In this document: piece by piece, positions 1-9,206 of the stretch
How the letters are laid out: each line of letters starts with the position of its first letter
Position numbering within the stretch: position 1 is the stretch's first letter
From: Corynebacterium incognita
Lineage (GTDB): Bacteria; Actinomycetota; Actinomycetes; Mycobacteriales; Mycobacteriaceae
DNA: 64,000 bases
Assembly (NCBI RefSeq): GCF_014217255.1
Contig: NZ_CP059404.1
Span: forward strand, 1,240,001 to 1,304,000
Reading direction: 5' to 3'
The notes under the pieces: generated by a model
Seen by the model: only the letters and a program-made list of their open reading frames with translations
What the model was told of the DNA's origin: nothing
The model's database searches: none
Made by a program: the position numbers and the translations under genes

Positions 1-2
1 TC

Positions 3-1895
3 GAGCCCTCGGACGCCCGGCGCGTGTACCCCTGCTTTGACCAGCCGGACCTCAAGGCCTCGTTCGGCATTTCCCTCGACGTCCCCGAGGGCTGGGTGGC
101 GCTGACCAACGGCACCGACAAGCCAATGTCCACCTACCTCACCGCCCTGGCGGCGGGGCCCTACGTGTGCAAGAAGGACTCCTGGAACGACATCGAGCTC
201 GGCGCCTGGGCGCGCAAGTCCATGGCGGAGTACGTGGACGACGAGATCCTGGAGATCACCAAGCAAGGCCTGGAATTCTTCCACGAGGCCTACGATTTCC
301 CCTACCCGTGGGGCAAGTACGACTCCATCTTCGTGCCCGAATACAACCTCGGCGCAATGGAGAACCCAGGGCTGGTGACCTTCACCGAAAAGTACCTGTT
401 CCGCTCACAGGCCACCCGCGCCCAGCACGCCGCACGCGCCAACACCATCCTGCACGAGATGAGCCACATGTGGTTCGGCGACTTGGTTACCCCGCAGTGG
501 TGGGACGACCTGTGGCTCAAGGAGTCTTTCGCCGAGTTCATGGGCGCCGACGCCTCCGCGCACGCGACCCGCTACACCGAAGCCTGGGTCAACTTCGCGG
601 GCAACCGCAAGAACTGGGCGTACATGCAGGACCAGCTGCCCACCACGCACCCCATTAAGGCGGAGATCCCCGACGTGGACGCCGCACGCCAAAACTTTGA
701 CGGCATTACCTACGCCAAGGGCGCGGCCGTGCTCAAGCAGCTTGTCCACTTCGTCGGACGGGAGAACTTCTACGCCGGCGCCCGCGACTATTTCAAGGCA
801 CACCAGTTCGGATCCGCCACCTTCGCGGACCTGTTGGACTGCCTGTCCGCCCATACGGATCGCGATGTGCACGGATGGGCGAACCAGTGGCTCAAGACCA
901 CCGGTCCGGACACGCTGCAAGTGGTGGACAGCCAGATCCTGCCCACGCGCCTGCCGCACCGCATCGACGTCACGGTATTCGACGCCGACCTGCAACCCAC
1001 CACCGTGGACGTGGACGTGCCGGCGGCGGTCCCCGCCGGCGAGCTCGTGGTTCCCAACGACAACGACCACACCTACGCCAAGGTCGTCTTCGACGAGCGG
1101 TCCCTCGACACCATCCGCGAGCGGCTCTCCGCGCTTCCGGACATCACCCGCGCGGTCATCTGGACCGGCCTATGGAACCAGGTCCGCGACGCGGAGCTCG
1201 ATCCGCGCACCTACATCGACATCGTCTTGCGCCACGTGCGCGGGGAAAACATCACCATCGCCACCCAGGTGCTGGCCAATGCGCAGTTCGCGGTGTCCCA
1301 CTACGTTGACGTCCCCGATTTCGCGGAGCGTGTCTGGGCGCTTGTCGACGCCGCGGAGCCCGGCACCGACGAGCACCTCGTCCTGCTCCGCGCGGCGATT
1401 GCCGCGGGCGGCGTCGACAGGCTCAAGGCCTACGAGACCGAGGACACCGAGCTGCGCTGGGCTATCCTGCGCCGTCTGGCCGCGCACGGCGAGGAGGTGG
1501 ACGCCGCCGCCGAGCTGGAGCGCGACAACACGCTCACCGGCAAGGCCGAGTACCTCGGCGCCACCCTGACCGCGCCCACCATGGAGAACAAGGACAAGAT
1601 CTTCACCGAGATCACCACCCCAGGCAAATACTCGAACGCGGAGGTGGACTCGCTGGTGCAGGCATACAATGCGCCCGGCTCACAAGAACTACGGGCGCAG
1701 CTAACAGAGCGCTTCTTCACGGCGCTTCCCACCATCTGGGAGCAGCACCCCATCGAGATGGCCAACCGCTTCATTCGCGGGCTGTACCCGGATGACGATC
1801 GCAGCGTCGACGCCGAGGGCGCGCTGCGCCGCATCCTGCTGGAAGAACAGGATCACGTGCGCCGAACTCAGAAAATTCGCGCCGCTGCCAAATAG
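3..1895 (+). CDS. pepN: Aminopeptidase N, M1 family (5' end outside window)
   Basis: Zinc metallopeptidase that removes N-terminal residues from peptides in the cytoplasm. The frame is open to the left edge (codons from base 3 read EPSDARRVYPCFDQPD), so the start lies outside. Counting from the valine at base 24, the M1 exopeptidase motif GAMEN is at residues 110-114 and the zinc site HEMSH at 144-148 with its third ligand Glu167, 19 residues on, as the family requires. The C-terminal helical domain runs to the TAG stop. Compared with my memory of actinobacterial PepN, the stretch between VALTNG and MSTYLTAL, and again after DSWND, looks shorter by some tens of residues; both gaps are in frame. 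Family call is firm; whether the short N-terminal part is functional is unknown. Confidence 0.95.
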   Translation, partial: EPSDARRVYPCFDQPDLKASFGISLDVPEGWVALTNGTDKPMSTYLTALAAGPYVCKKDSWNDIELGAWARKSMAEYVDDEILEITKQGLEFFHEAYDFPYPWGKYDSIFVPEYNLGAMENPGLVTFTEKYLFRSQATRAQHAARANTILHEMSHMWFGDLVTPQWWDDLWLKESFAEFMGADASAHATRYTEAWVNFAGNRKNWAYMQDQLPTTHPIKAEIPDVDAARQNFDGITYAKGAAVLKQLVHFVGRENFYAGARDYFKAHQFGSATFADLLDCLSAHTDRDVHGWANQWLKTTGPDTLQVVDSQILPTRLPHRIDVTVFDADLQPTTVDVDVPAAVPAGELVVPNDNDHTYAKVVFDERSLDTIRERLSALPDITRAVIWTGLWNQVRDAELDPRTYIDIVLRHVRGENITIATQVLANAQFAVSHYVDVPDFAERVWALVDAAEPGTDEHLVLLRAAIAAGGVDRLKAYETEDTELRWAILRRLAAHGEEVDAAAELERDNTLTGKAEYLGATLTAPTMENKDKIFTEITTPGKYSNAEVDSLVQAYNAPGSQELRAQLTERFFTALPTIWEQHPIEMANRFIRGLYPDDDRSVDAEGALRRILLEEQDHVRRTQKIRAAAK

Positions 1896-1913
1896 AGTGT
1901 GCAATTCCGCCTA

Positions 1914-1962
1914 GAAAAGTTGTCCCGCTTGGGTTGAAATAGAACTCAAGCAACAACTTTTC
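1914..1962 (+). terminator. Long stem-loop between pepN and sigM
   Basis: Arms gaaaagttgt (1914-1923) and acaacttttc (1953-1962) are perfect complements. An inner stem, gcttgggtt against aactcaagc, extends the hairpin with one G-U pair and leaves a short loop. It lies between the pepN stop and the sigM ribosome-binding site (ggggggaaa, 1964-1972), which stays outside the stem. It may end pepN transcription or be a protein-binding site or attenuator for sigM; the lack of a long T tract argues against a strong intrinsic terminator. Confidence 0.5.
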
Positions 1963-1976
1963 CGGGGGGAAAATTC

Positions 1977-2507
1977 GTGAGCATTGAAGATGCGCAATTA
2001 GTGGATCAATTCTTAAACGGGGACTCAAAGGCGTTTAGCGCGATCGTCGACAAGCATCGGGGGCGCCTCACCAAAGTCGCGCGGCGATACACCCGCAACG
2101 AGACCGACGCCCAAGACATCGTGCAAGAAGCCTTTTTCAAGGCCGCCCGCAGCATGGATACCTTCCGTCGAGACGCCAAGCTGAGCACCTGGCTGCACCG
2201 CATCGTGATGAATACGGGCTACGACTTCGTGCAAAAGGACAAGAAGCGGGACCTCGTGGGCTTCGACGCCATCGACGAAGAGCGCGACCCCACCTTTTCT
2301 TTCGACCCCACCTCACGCATCGAGGTCAGCCTCGAGGTGGCTGAGGCCCTCCATTCGCTCTCCGAACCGCAGCGCGACGCCCTGCTGCTGACAGAGGTCG
2401 CAGGATATTCCGCCCTCGATGCCGCCAGCATCCTCGGCGTCGCACCAGGCACCATCAAATCACGGCGGGCACGCGCCAAGGAAGCGTTAAAATCGGCCAT
2501 TTCTTGA
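1977..2507 (+). CDS. sigM: ECF RNA polymerase sigma factor SigM
   Basis: Extracytoplasmic-function sigma factor of 176 aa. The sigma-2 region (about residues 20-90) includes the core-binding stretch DAQDIVQEAFFKAAR, and the sigma-4 helix-turn-helix (about 120-170) ends in GTIKSRRARAKEAL. The GTG start follows a strong ribosome-binding site, ggggggaaa. The position directly before trxB-trxA matches mycobacterial and corynebacterial sigM, which is linked to disulfide and oxidative stress. In Mycobacterium tuberculosis an anti-sigma gene (rsmA) sits between sigM and trxB; here only 49 bases separate them, so no local anti-sigma factor is encoded. SigM probably drives the downstream thioredoxin genes, by inference from context. 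Confidence 0.9.
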   Translation: MSIEDAQLVDQFLNGDSKAFSAIVDKHRGRLTKVARRYTRNETDAQDIVQEAFFKAARSMDTFRRDAKLSTWLHRIVMNTGYDFVQKDKKRDLVGFDAIDEERDPTFSFDPTSRIEVSLEVAEALHSLSEPQRDALLLTEVAGYSALDAASILGVAPGTIKSRRARAKEALKSAIS

Positions 2508-2556
2508 CACAGGGGTAGACTTTGGGCGTTAACGCATCGACTAAAGAGGAGTTCTT

Positions 2557-3483
2557 GTGACCATTCACGACGTAGCCATCGTCGGTTCCGGCCCCGCCGG
2601 ATACACCGCGGCGCTGTACGCTGCACGTGCCGAACTCAACCCCATCGTCTTCGAGGGTTTTGAGTACGGCGGTGAATTGATGAACACCACCGAGGTGGAA
2701 AATTACCCCGGCTTCCAGAAGGGCATTATGGGCCCGGAGCTCATGGAGGAGATGCGCGCGCAGGCGATTCGCTTCGGCGCGGATCTGCGCATGGAGGAGG
2801 TGGACTCCATCGAGCTCGAGGGCGACGTCAAGCGCCTACACGTGGGCGACGAGGTCATTGAGGCCCGCACCGTTATCCTGGCCACCGGCGCCGCCCCGCG
2901 CCACCTGGGCATCCCGGGTGAGCAGGAGCTGACCGGCCGTGGCGTGTCCACCTGCGCAACCTGCGACGGATTCTTCTTCAAGGATCACCACATCGCCGTC
3001 GTCGGCGGCGGCGACTCCGCGATGGAGGAGGCCACGTTCCTCACCAAGTTCGCTGAGAGCGTGACCATTATCCACCGCTCCGAAAACTTCCGCGCCTCCA
3101 AGATCATGCTGGAGCGCGCCCAAGACAACGACAAGATCAAGTGGCTGACCAACACCACCGTCGAGCGCGTCATCGAGGCCGACGGCAAGGTCTCCGGGCT
3201 GGAGGTCAAGAACGTAGTGACGGGGGAGACCTCCACGCTGGACGCCACCGCCATGTTTGTGGCCATCGGCCACGATCCGCGTTCCGGATTCCTCAACGGT
3301 CAGGTGGAGCTTAACGACGCCGGCTATGTCACCGTCAACCACCCAAGCACCGCTACCTCGTTGCCGGGCGTGTTTGCCTGCGGTGACCTCGTAGACGACT
3401 ACTACCAGCAGGCCATCACCGCTGCGGGTTCCGGCTGCCGCGCGGCCATTGACGCGGAACATTTCCTCGCTGCGAACCGATAG
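2557..3483 (+). CDS. trxB: Thioredoxin reductase (NADPH)
   Basis: Flavoprotein that passes electrons from NADPH through FAD to thioredoxin. The 308-aa protein has the FAD-binding GSGPAG motif at residues 10-15, the redox-active CATC (Cys133, Cys136) and a second nucleotide-binding GGGDSA at about 150-155, all in the order of low-molecular-weight reductases; GVFACGDL near the C-terminus is the usual FAD-contact segment. The GTG start follows aaagaggag. trxA begins 8 bases after the stop, so the two are cotranscribed. A TTGACA-like hexamer at 2505-2510 overlaps the end of sigM, but no convincing -10 element follows it. Confidence 0.97.
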   Translation: MTIHDVAIVGSGPAGYTAALYAARAELNPIVFEGFEYGGELMNTTEVENYPGFQKGIMGPELMEEMRAQAIRFGADLRMEEVDSIELEGDVKRLHVGDEVIEARTVILATGAAPRHLGIPGEQELTGRGVSTCATCDGFFFKDHHIAVVGGGDSAMEEATFLTKFAESVTIIHRSENFRASKIMLERAQDNDKIKWLTNTTVERVIEADGKVSGLEVKNVVTGETSTLDATAMFVAIGHDPRSGFLNGQVELNDAGYVTVNHPSTATSLPGVFACGDLVDDYYQQAITAAGSGCRAAIDAEHFLAANR

Positions 3484-3491
3484 GAATAATC

Positions 3492-3815
3492 ATGAGCAAC
3501 ATTATTGATGTCACCACCGAGACCTTCCGCTCCTCAGTCGTGGATTCAGACAAACTGACCGTTGTGGATTTCTGGGCACCGTGGTGCGGACCGTGCAAGA
3601 AGCTGTCCCCACTGCTCGAAGAGATCTCCGACGAGATGGGCGATGACGTTCAGATCGCCAAGGTCAACGTGGACGAAGAGCGCAACCTGGGCGCCATGTT
3701 CCAGATCATGTCCATCCCCACGGTGCTCATCTTCAAGGATGGAGAAAAGGTCTCCGAATTCACGGGACTTCGCCCCAAGGCCAGCATCGTGGCGGCCATT
3801 GAAAAACACAAATAG
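3492..3815 (+). CDS. trxA: Thioredoxin
   Basis: Small dithiol oxidoreductase of 107 aa that reduces protein disulfides and is recycled by the preceding TrxB. The active site WCGPC is at residues 31-35, after the conserved VVDFWAP strand, and the cis-proline segment SIPTVLIF follows in the second half of the fold. Length and layout are those of a single-domain cytosolic thioredoxin. It lies 8 bases after trxB and 46 bases before cwlM, as in other actinobacteria, where the homologue is often called trxC. ATG start. Confidence 0.97.
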   Translation: MSNIIDVTTETFRSSVVDSDKLTVVDFWAPWCGPCKKLSPLLEEISDEMGDDVQIAKVNVDEERNLGAMFQIMSIPTVLIFKDGEKVSEFTGLRPKASIVAAIEKHK

Positions 3816-3861
3816 CTGCTAATCTGGGAACACGTTAAACAGTAGAAAGGGAAGGGGACAA

Positions 3862-5043
3862 GTGAGCCGCAACCTTAGCGTAGGTGACTCCAGTGCGCGC
3901 GTCGCTGAAGCACGAGCGACCCTCGCGCGCATCGGTCGTCTTTCTGACTACCAGGGCGAGGTCACCGATTGGAAGACCCAGAAGTTCAGCGAAGAAGACA
4001 AGTACTTCGACCAGTCGCTCGCTGACGCTCTGAAGGCCTTCCAGCAGTCCCGGGGCATCGTGCCCTCCGGCGACATCGACGATCTCACCCTGCGCGAGTT
4101 GCGGCACGCGTCCTATACCCTGGGCGCGCGCGTGCTGTCCTTCCAGCCCAACAACGAGCTGGTGGGCGACGACGTCTCCCAACTGCAGCAGCAGCTCCAG
4201 GAGCTGGGCTTTTACCCCAACCGGATCGATGGTCGCTTCGGGCAGCACACCCGCGCCGCACTCCAGGCCTACCAGCTCAACGCGGGTCTGAAGTCCGACG
4301 GCGTCTGCGGCCCGAACACCATCCGTGGCCTGTCGCTGCTCGGCCGCCGCATCACGGGCGGTTCCGCCCAGGCCATTCATGAGCGTGAACGCGTACGTTC
4401 CGCGGGCCCGATGCTGGCGGGTAAGCGCGTGGTCTTGGACCCGGGCCTCGGAGGCTCCAACAAGGGCCGGATCGTCCGCGGCCGCTTCGGTGACATCACC
4501 GAGGAGGAAATCCTCTGGGATCTGGCTACCCGCATCGAGGGCCGCATGATCGCCGCCGGGATGGAGACTATCTTCTCCCGCCCGCGGATGGATGATCCTT
4601 CCATGAAGGAGCGCGCGGAAATTGCCAACGCTTTCGGCGCGGATCTCATGCTGTCGCTGGCCTGCGACCACTACCCGAACGACAAAGCCAATGGCGTGGC
4701 CAGCTTCTACTTTGGCTCCGAGCACGGCGCCTCATCCATGATCGGCGAGACCCTCTCGGGCTTCATCCAGCGCGAAATCGTCGCCCGCACCAACCTGGGC
4801 AACTGTCGCAACCACGGCCGCACCTGGGAAATCCTGCGTCTGACCAAGATGCCGGTGGTCCAGCTGTTTGCCGGCTATCTCAGCAACCCCGGTGACGTCG
4901 CGGCGCTAACCACCCCATCGGTCCGCGATGAAATCGCGGAGTCCGTGGTGGTGGCCGTCAAGCGCCTCTACCTGCTGGATCAGGATGACTTTGCCACCGG
5001 CACGTACGCCTTCGCGGACCTGCTGAAGGCGGAACGCGCCTAG
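3862..5043 (+). CDS. cwlM: CwlM-type peptidoglycan amidase homologue, probably catalytically dead
   Basis: A 393-aa protein with two N-terminal peptidoglycan-binding repeats (about residues 5-80 and 100-160) and a C-terminal amidase_3 domain (about 185-375). There is no signal peptide, so it should be cytoplasmic. In active amidases the zinc ligands are His in DPGHGG, Glu and His in SxHxN; here the first reads DPGLGG (Leu196) and the second SLACD (Ala267). The catalytic Glu of the VELGFLSN motif is Phe336 in QLFAGYLSN. In mycobacteria CwlM regulates MurA when phosphorylated by PknB, and a pknB gene lies about 28 kb away. The GTG start follows gaaggggac. Its end overlaps the convergent parB by 4 bases. 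Confidence 0.9.
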   Translation: MSRNLSVGDSSARVAEARATLARIGRLSDYQGEVTDWKTQKFSEEDKYFDQSLADALKAFQQSRGIVPSGDIDDLTLRELRHASYTLGARVLSFQPNNELVGDDVSQLQQQLQELGFYPNRIDGRFGQHTRAALQAYQLNAGLKSDGVCGPNTIRGLSLLGRRITGGSAQAIHERERVRSAGPMLAGKRVVLDPGLGGSNKGRIVRGRFGDITEEEILWDLATRIEGRMIAAGMETIFSRPRMDDPSMKERAEIANAFGADLMLSLACDHYPNDKANGVASFYFGSEHGASSMIGETLSGFIQREIVARTNLGNCRNHGRTWEILRLTKMPVVQLFAGYLSNPGDVAALTTPSVRDEIAESVVVAVKRLYLLDQDDFATGTYAFADLLKAERA

Positions 5044-6020
5044 TTGCCTTCGATGAGCGCCATGATGCGCTCAAAGTCTTCCTGGTTGCCAAATTCGACG
5101 ACCATCTTGCCCTTGCGCTTGCCCATGGTGACCGTGACCTTCGTGTCCCACTTATCGGCCAGGCGCTCCGCCGTGTGCGTGAAGTACTCCGGCTGCGGCA
5201 CCGGGGCTGCCTTCGTCTTCGGCTTCTCGCCGCGCTTGAGTAAGGTGACTGCCTCCTCGGTGGCGCGGACTGACAGGCCCTCAGCGACAACGCGATCAGC
5301 GATGAGCTTCATGTCCTCCTGATCCTCCAGGCCCAACAGGGCACGAGCGTGACCGGAAGACAGTACGCCCGCGGCCACGCGGCGCTGCACATCCACGGGC
5401 AGGCGCAGCAGGCGCAAAGTATTGGTCACCTGGGGGCGGGAGCGACCCAGACGATCCGCGAGTTCCTCCTGGGTAGCGCCGAATTCTTCCAGCAACTGCT
5501 GGTAGGCATGCGCCTCTTCTAGGGGGTTGAGCTGGACGCGGTGGATGTTTTCCAGCAAGGCGTCGCGCAGCAGATCGTCATCGCCCGTATCCCGCACGAT
5601 GGCCGGGATGGTGGACAGACCCGCCTTGGAGGCAGCGCGCCAACGACGCTCGCCCATGATGAGCTCGAAGCCCTGCTTCGCCGGACGCACCACGATCGGC
5701 TGCAGGAGGCCGAACTCCTTGATCGAGTGCACGAGCTCCGCGAGGTCGTCCTCATCGAAGACGGTGCGCGGCTGCTTCGGGTTAGGGGAGATGTCCCCGA
5801 TCGCTACTTCGCGGTAGGTCGCGCCAATGGCGCGCGGCATCGCGGCTTTCTTCTTGCCACCAGTGGCGATGGTCGGCGCACCCGGGACTGCTTTGCCCTT
5901 GCCGAAAATGACGTCGGAAGCGTCGTTGCCGATCCCCGGCTTGCGCTGCGGGGCGTCCGGGCCCGAAGGGATGAGCGCGGCCAGGCCTTTACCCAGCCCA
6001 CCTTGTTTCTTATCAGCCAT
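5040..6020 (-). CDS. parB: Chromosome-partitioning protein ParB
   Basis: DNA-binding CTP-dependent clamp that loads at parS sites near oriC and directs chromosome segregation with ParA. The 326-aa protein has the N-terminal nuclease-like domain with ISPNPKQPR and GERRWRAA, then the helix-turn-helix ([20 protein letters not shown]) and a C-terminal dimerisation segment. The N-terminus is rich in Lys/Ala, typical of corynebacterial ParB. ATG start with aaggataaac in front. It begins 3 bases after the parA stop and ends in a 4-base overlap with convergent cwlM. No perfect parS site was found by eye in this window. Confidence 0.97.
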   Translation of the reverse strand: MADKKQGGLGKGLAALIPSGPDAPQRKPGIGNDASDVIFGKGKAVPGAPTIATGGKKKAAMPRAIGATYREVAIGDISPNPKQPRTVFDEDDLAELVHSIKEFGLLQPIVVRPAKQGFELIMGERRWRAASKAGLSTIPAIVRDTGDDDLLRDALLENIHRVQLNPLEEAHAYQQLLEEFGATQEELADRLGRSRPQVTNTLRLLRLPVDVQRRVAAGVLSSGHARALLGLEDQEDMKLIADRVVAEGLSVRATEEAVTLLKRGEKPKTKAAPVPQPEYFTHTAERLADKWDTKVTVTMGKRKGKMVVEFGNQEDFERIMALIEGN

Positions 6021-6022
6021 GT

Positions 6023-6871
6023 TTATCCTTCCAGCTCAGCAAAAATCTCGGGGCTCACGCCAATTGGTCCCGTGGTGTGGTGCGGCACGTAGTCACCGCG
6101 GGAATCCAGCTCCCGGGCCGCGGCCACATAGGCCCGTGCGCCCGAGGATGAGGGATCGAACTCGATCACAGACTTGCCGTAGCCCGGGGCCTCCGATACC
6201 CGTACGGAACGAGGGATCACATTACCCAACACCACGGCTCCAAATTGGTTCCGGACCTCGTCCGCCACCTGCTCGGAGAGTCTGGTGCGCGCGTCATACA
6301 TGGTCAGCAGCACCGCCGAAATGTGCAGGTCCTCGTTGATGTGCTCCCGAATCATCGTGATGTTATTAAGCAGCTGACCCACGCCCTCCAGTGCGTAGTA
6401 CTCGCACTGAATCGGGATGATCACTTCCTCCACGCACGTCATGGCGTTGATGGTAAGCAGGCCCAGCGACGGCGGGCAGTCGATGAAGACGTACTCGAAA
6501 CCGTGAGTGTCCATGAAGCCGTTATGCAGGGCGTCGTAAAGCCGGAACTCACGACGCACCAAGGACACCATTTCGATCTCCGCACCGGCCAAATCAATGG
6601 TCGCCGGAATGCAGTAGAGATTGTCCGTAAAGGCGGACTTCTGCATGGCCTCCTCGGCGGTCTTATCGCCCAGGAGTACCTCATAGGAGGACGGGGTGCC
6701 GGTACGGTGTTCGGCGCCCACCGCGGTGGAAGCATTGCCCTGGGGGTCCACATCGATCACAAGGACCTTCTTGCCTGCCGCAGCCATGGCGGCCGCGAGG
6801 TTAACCGCAGACGTGGTCTTGCCAACACCGCCCTTTTGGTTGGCGATCGTGATCAATCGTGGTGAAGTCAT
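6023..6871 (-). CDS. parA: Chromosome-partitioning ATPase ParA
   Basis: Walker-type ATPase that moves ParB-bound origins along the nucleoid. The deviant Walker A motif KGGVGKTT is at residues 13-20 of the ATG form, followed by [14 protein letters not shown] and the FIDCPPSLG switch region. ATG at 6871 gives the normal [15 protein letters not shown] beginning; in-frame GTG codons at 6880 and 6877 would add only 2-3 residues. It follows rsmG by about 10 bases and precedes parB by 3, so rsmG-parA-parB is one operon. Confidence 0.96.
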   Translation of the reverse strand: MTSPRLITIANQKGGVGKTTSAVNLAAAMAAAGKKVLVIDVDPQGNASTAVGAEHRTGTPSSYEVLLGDKTAEEAMQKSAFTDNLYCIPATIDLAGAEIEMVSLVRREFRLYDALHNGFMDTHGFEYVFIDCPPSLGLLTINAMTCVEEVIIPIQCEYYALEGVGQLLNNITMIREHINEDLHISAVLLTMYDARTRLSEQVADEVRNQFGAVVLGNVIPRSVRVSEAPGYGKSVIEFDPSSSGARAYVAAARELDSRGDYVPHHTTGPIGVSPEIFAELEG

Positions 6872-6881
6872 GCCCACCACT

Positions 6882-7469
6882 CTAGTTCACGCGGGGGACA
6901 CGGATAACCGTGGTTCCGTCCACCACTTCTACCGTGGCTTTTCCGCCGCCGGCCTTCTGGATGTCCTTGGCATCGCGCGCCAGTTCCTCGTGCACAGACT
7001 CACCCTTCATGGCGATCATCTCGCCGCCCTTGCGCACGAGCGGCAAGGACCACCTGGCCAGCTTGCCCAGCGGGGCGACGGCGCGAGAGGTCACGATGTC
7101 AAAGCCCTTGGCCGGAACCTCCTCGGCGCGGCCGCGGACCACGGTCACGTTGTCCAGACCCAGCTGCTCCTTAACCTCCCCGAGGTAGGTCGAGCGCTTC
7201 AGCAGTGGTTCGATGAGCGTGATGTCCAGGTCCGGACGCGCAATGGCGAGCGGGATACCCGGCAGGCCGGCACCCGAACCGACGTCGGCAATGCGCGCGC
7301 CTTCCGGCATGAGCGAATTGATGACGGCGCAGTTGACCAGGTGGCGCTCCCACAGGCGGGGAACCTCGCGCGGGCCAATGAATCCGCGCACGGAACCCAC
7401 CTCAGCCAAAGACTGATGGTAAGCCTGCGCCAGGGAGAAGCGTTCCCCGAATACTTCCTCAGGCATCAT
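6882..7469 (-). CDS. rsmG: 16S rRNA (guanine-N7)-methyltransferase RsmG
   Basis: SAM-dependent enzyme (GidB) that methylates N7 of G527 in 16S rRNA; loss gives low-level streptomycin resistance in other bacteria. The 195-aa protein has the SAM-binding [15 protein letters not shown] motif (about residues 61-75), the acidic ribose-binding segment LIEPLLKR and the SRAVAPL region expected for the family. ATG start. It begins 3 bases downstream of the yidC stop and leads directly into parA. Confidence 0.96.
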   Translation of the reverse strand: MMPEEVFGERFSLAQAYHQSLAEVGSVRGFIGPREVPRLWERHLVNCAVINSLMPEGARIADVGSGAGLPGIPLAIARPDLDITLIEPLLKRSTYLGEVKEQLGLDNVTVVRGRAEEVPAKGFDIVTSRAVAPLGKLARWSLPLVRKGGEMIAMKGESVHEELARDAKDIQKAGGGKATVEVVDGTTVIRVPRVN

Positions 7470-7472
7470 GTG

Positions 7473-8426
7473 TTATCCCTGCTTACGCTGCTTCTTGGAA
7501 CGCTTATCGGCCTTCCGGGCGCCGGGCTTCGGCGCGGTTGTACGCTTGGCCTCGATCTTCGCCTGCTCCTCAGCCTCTTCCTCGCGGTCCATTATCGCGT
7601 AAACCACACGAGACTGCACCGTGGTCCACACGGTGTTGGCGAACATGTAGAACAGCAAACCAATGGACCAGATGAACGCACCCGAGATGACCATGATGGG
7701 CATGAACCAGAGCATCATCTTGTTCATCATTTCCATCTGTTGCTGCATCATCTGTGCATTTTCACCGGTGGGCTGCGACACCTTACCGGCAGCCTTGCGC
7801 GCCTGCTGGCGCGACTGCATCATGCGCGCGTTCACGTGGGTGAGCACCGCAATCACCAAAACCAGCGGGATAATGATCATGGCCACCTGGGTGGTGTCCA
7901 CGTTTTCCAAGAGCTTGGTGTTTCCGCGCAAAGTCGCGGAGAGCGGCACTCCGCCGACACGTGCGTCCAGGAAGGACTGCACGTCTTCCGGCTTAAAGAT
8001 GTAGTTCGCAGTCTCACGGTTGGCCTCGACGGACATGTTGCCGGTGCGCTCGCCCGTGCGGTCGAAAGAACGAACGACGTGGAACAGACCAATGAACATC
8101 GGCATCTGCGCGATAAGCGGCAGACAGCCGGCCATGGGGCGGAAGTTCTCTTCCTTATAGATGCGCTGCATCTCCTCGGCAGCTTTGGTGCGATCGTTCT
8201 TGTAGCGGTCGCGCACCGCCTGGATCTTCGGCTGGATCTCCTGCATCTTGCGGGAGGAGCGCATCTGGTTGATGGTCGGCTTGACCAGCAGGGCCTTCAG
8301 GGTCCAGGTCATGAGAACGATGGCGAGGATCCAGGTGAAACCGGAGTTCTCGTCCATCACGAAGCTCAACACCTCGCGCCAGAACCACAAAAGGGCCGAG
8401 ATAGGCCAATAGATGATATTAAGCAC
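7473..8426 (-). CDS. yidC: Membrane protein insertase YidC
   Basis: Inserts and folds membrane proteins, alone or with SecYEG. The 317-aa protein starts with a hydrophobic segment, lacks the large periplasmic domain of Gram-negative YidC and has the usual core: a cytoplasmic coiled hairpin (KMQEIQPKIQAVRDRYKNDR), then MAGCLPLIAQMPMFIGLF and three more membrane segments. The C-terminal tail is rich in Lys/Arg (ARKADKRSKKQRKQ), as in ribosome-binding YidC tails. The GTG start follows agaggaataac. Downstream of yidD in the rpmH operon. Confidence 0.96.
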   Translation of the reverse strand: MLNIIYWPISALLWFWREVLSFVMDENSGFTWILAIVLMTWTLKALLVKPTINQMRSSRKMQEIQPKIQAVRDRYKNDRTKAAEEMQRIYKEENFRPMAGCLPLIAQMPMFIGLFHVVRSFDRTGERTGNMSVEANRETANYIFKPEDVQSFLDARVGGVPLSATLRGNTKLLENVDTTQVAMIIIPLVLVIAVLTHVNARMMQSRQQARKAAGKVSQPTGENAQMMQQQMEMMNKMMLWFMPIMVISGAFIWSIGLLFYMFANTVWTTVQSRVVYAIMDREEEAEEQAKIEAKRTTAPKPGARKADKRSKKQRKQG

Positions 8427-8432
8427 TGTGAG

Positions 8433-8714
8433 TTATTCCTCTGTCTTGATTACTTCAGCAACCGGATCGAACCCACCCGGGTGCCATGGACCGCACTTGG
8501 CTAGCCGCGCTACCGACAGTGCGGTACCGCGAAGAACACCATTGCGACTATATGCTTCCAGCGCGTAGGCGCTGCACGTCGGTTCGAAACGACACGTCGA
8601 CACCATCTTAAGGGGTGAGAGATACCTTTGGTAGCCGCGCAGCACCTTGACCGCCAGCGTGGCGACGCCGCGGGCCTCCGGAATTTCTTCCCCGGCACTG
8701 TTGCGGTAGGTCAC
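8433..8714 (-). CDS. yidD: YidD, membrane protein insertion efficiency factor
   Basis: Small DUF37-family protein of 93 aa that aids YidC-dependent insertion. The hallmark sequence [10 protein letters not shown] followed by [14 protein letters not shown] and [13 protein letters not shown] is present, with all conserved cysteines. The GTG start (8714) overlaps the rnpA stop by 4 bases, so the two are translationally coupled. yidC begins 6 bases after its stop. Confidence 0.95.
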   Translation of the reverse strand: MTYRNSAGEEIPEARGVATLAVKVLRGYQRYLSPLKMVSTCRFEPTCSAYALEAYSRNGVLRGTALSVARLAKCGPWHPGGFDPVAEVIKTEE

Positions 8715-9058
8715 GACTTTTTGACCGCCTTGGACAGCGCCTTCTCGACGTCGCGACGCAACTCCTCACTGGACGCCGATCCCGCCGGACCAAGCGCGCG
8801 AATGACCACGTCAAGCGTCGGCGGATACCCCGGGGTAAGGCTCATGAAAACATGCCGAAGCCGCCGGGAGGTGCGGTGACGAATCACGGCATTCCCGACG
8901 GCCTTCGAAACAATAAGGCCACAACGCGGCCCGGACGCATCCACGGCCGGATTGTGGCTGACGTGCACCACCACTGTGCGGGAACCCGCCTTGGTGCCGC
9001 CCTTCATCACTCGGGAAAATTCCGCGGGTGAGGACAGCTTGTGTTGGTGTGCGAGCAC
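8711..9058 (-). CDS. rnpA: Ribonuclease P protein component
   Basis: Basic protein subunit that helps the RNase P RNA cleave 5' leaders of tRNA precursors. The 115-aa protein has the N-terminal [16 protein letters not shown] and the RNR-type signature region [20 protein letters not shown], both conserved. The GTG start is 4 bases after the rpmH stop. It overlaps yidD by 4 bases in the rpmH-rnpA-yidD-yidC arrangement. Confidence 0.95.
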   Translation of the reverse strand: MLAHQHKLSSPAEFSRVMKGGTKAGSRTVVVHVSHNPAVDASGPRCGLIVSKAVGNAVIRHRTSRRLRHVFMSLTPGYPPTLDVVIRALGPAGSASSEELRRDVEKALSKAVKKS

Positions 9059-9062
9059 GAAA

Positions 9063-9206
9063 CTAAGCGGTCAGCTTAGAACGACCCTTTTTGCGACGTG
9101 CAGCGACAATCGCACGGCCTGCGCGGGTGCGCATGCGGGTGCGGAAACCGTGCTTACGTGCGCGACGACGGTTGTTCGGCTGGAAAGTCCGTTTACCCTT
9201 TGCCAC
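9063..9206 (-). CDS. rpmH: 50S ribosomal protein L34
   Basis: A 47-aa ribosomal protein read directly from the minus strand: it starts [18 protein letters not shown] and contains [14 protein letters not shown] before ending KGRSKLTA. The GTG start follows the ribosome-binding site caaggagattt. It heads the rpmH-rnpA-yidD-yidC-rsmG-parA-parB run transcribed away from oriC, divergent from dnaA. Confidence 0.97.
   Translation of the reverse strand: MAKGKRTFQPNNRRRARKHGFRTRMRTRAGRAIVAARRKKGRSKLTA

Noticed and set aside
2505..2535. TTGACA at 2505 as a trxB promoter
   Set aside because: At 17 bases downstream the sequence is CGTTAA, not a -10 element, and TAGACT is only 5 bases away; not enough for a call.
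6696..8504. 602-codon plus-strand open frame across rsmG and yidC
   Set aside because: Antisense of three well-recognised genes; His/Arg/Gly-rich, no family match.
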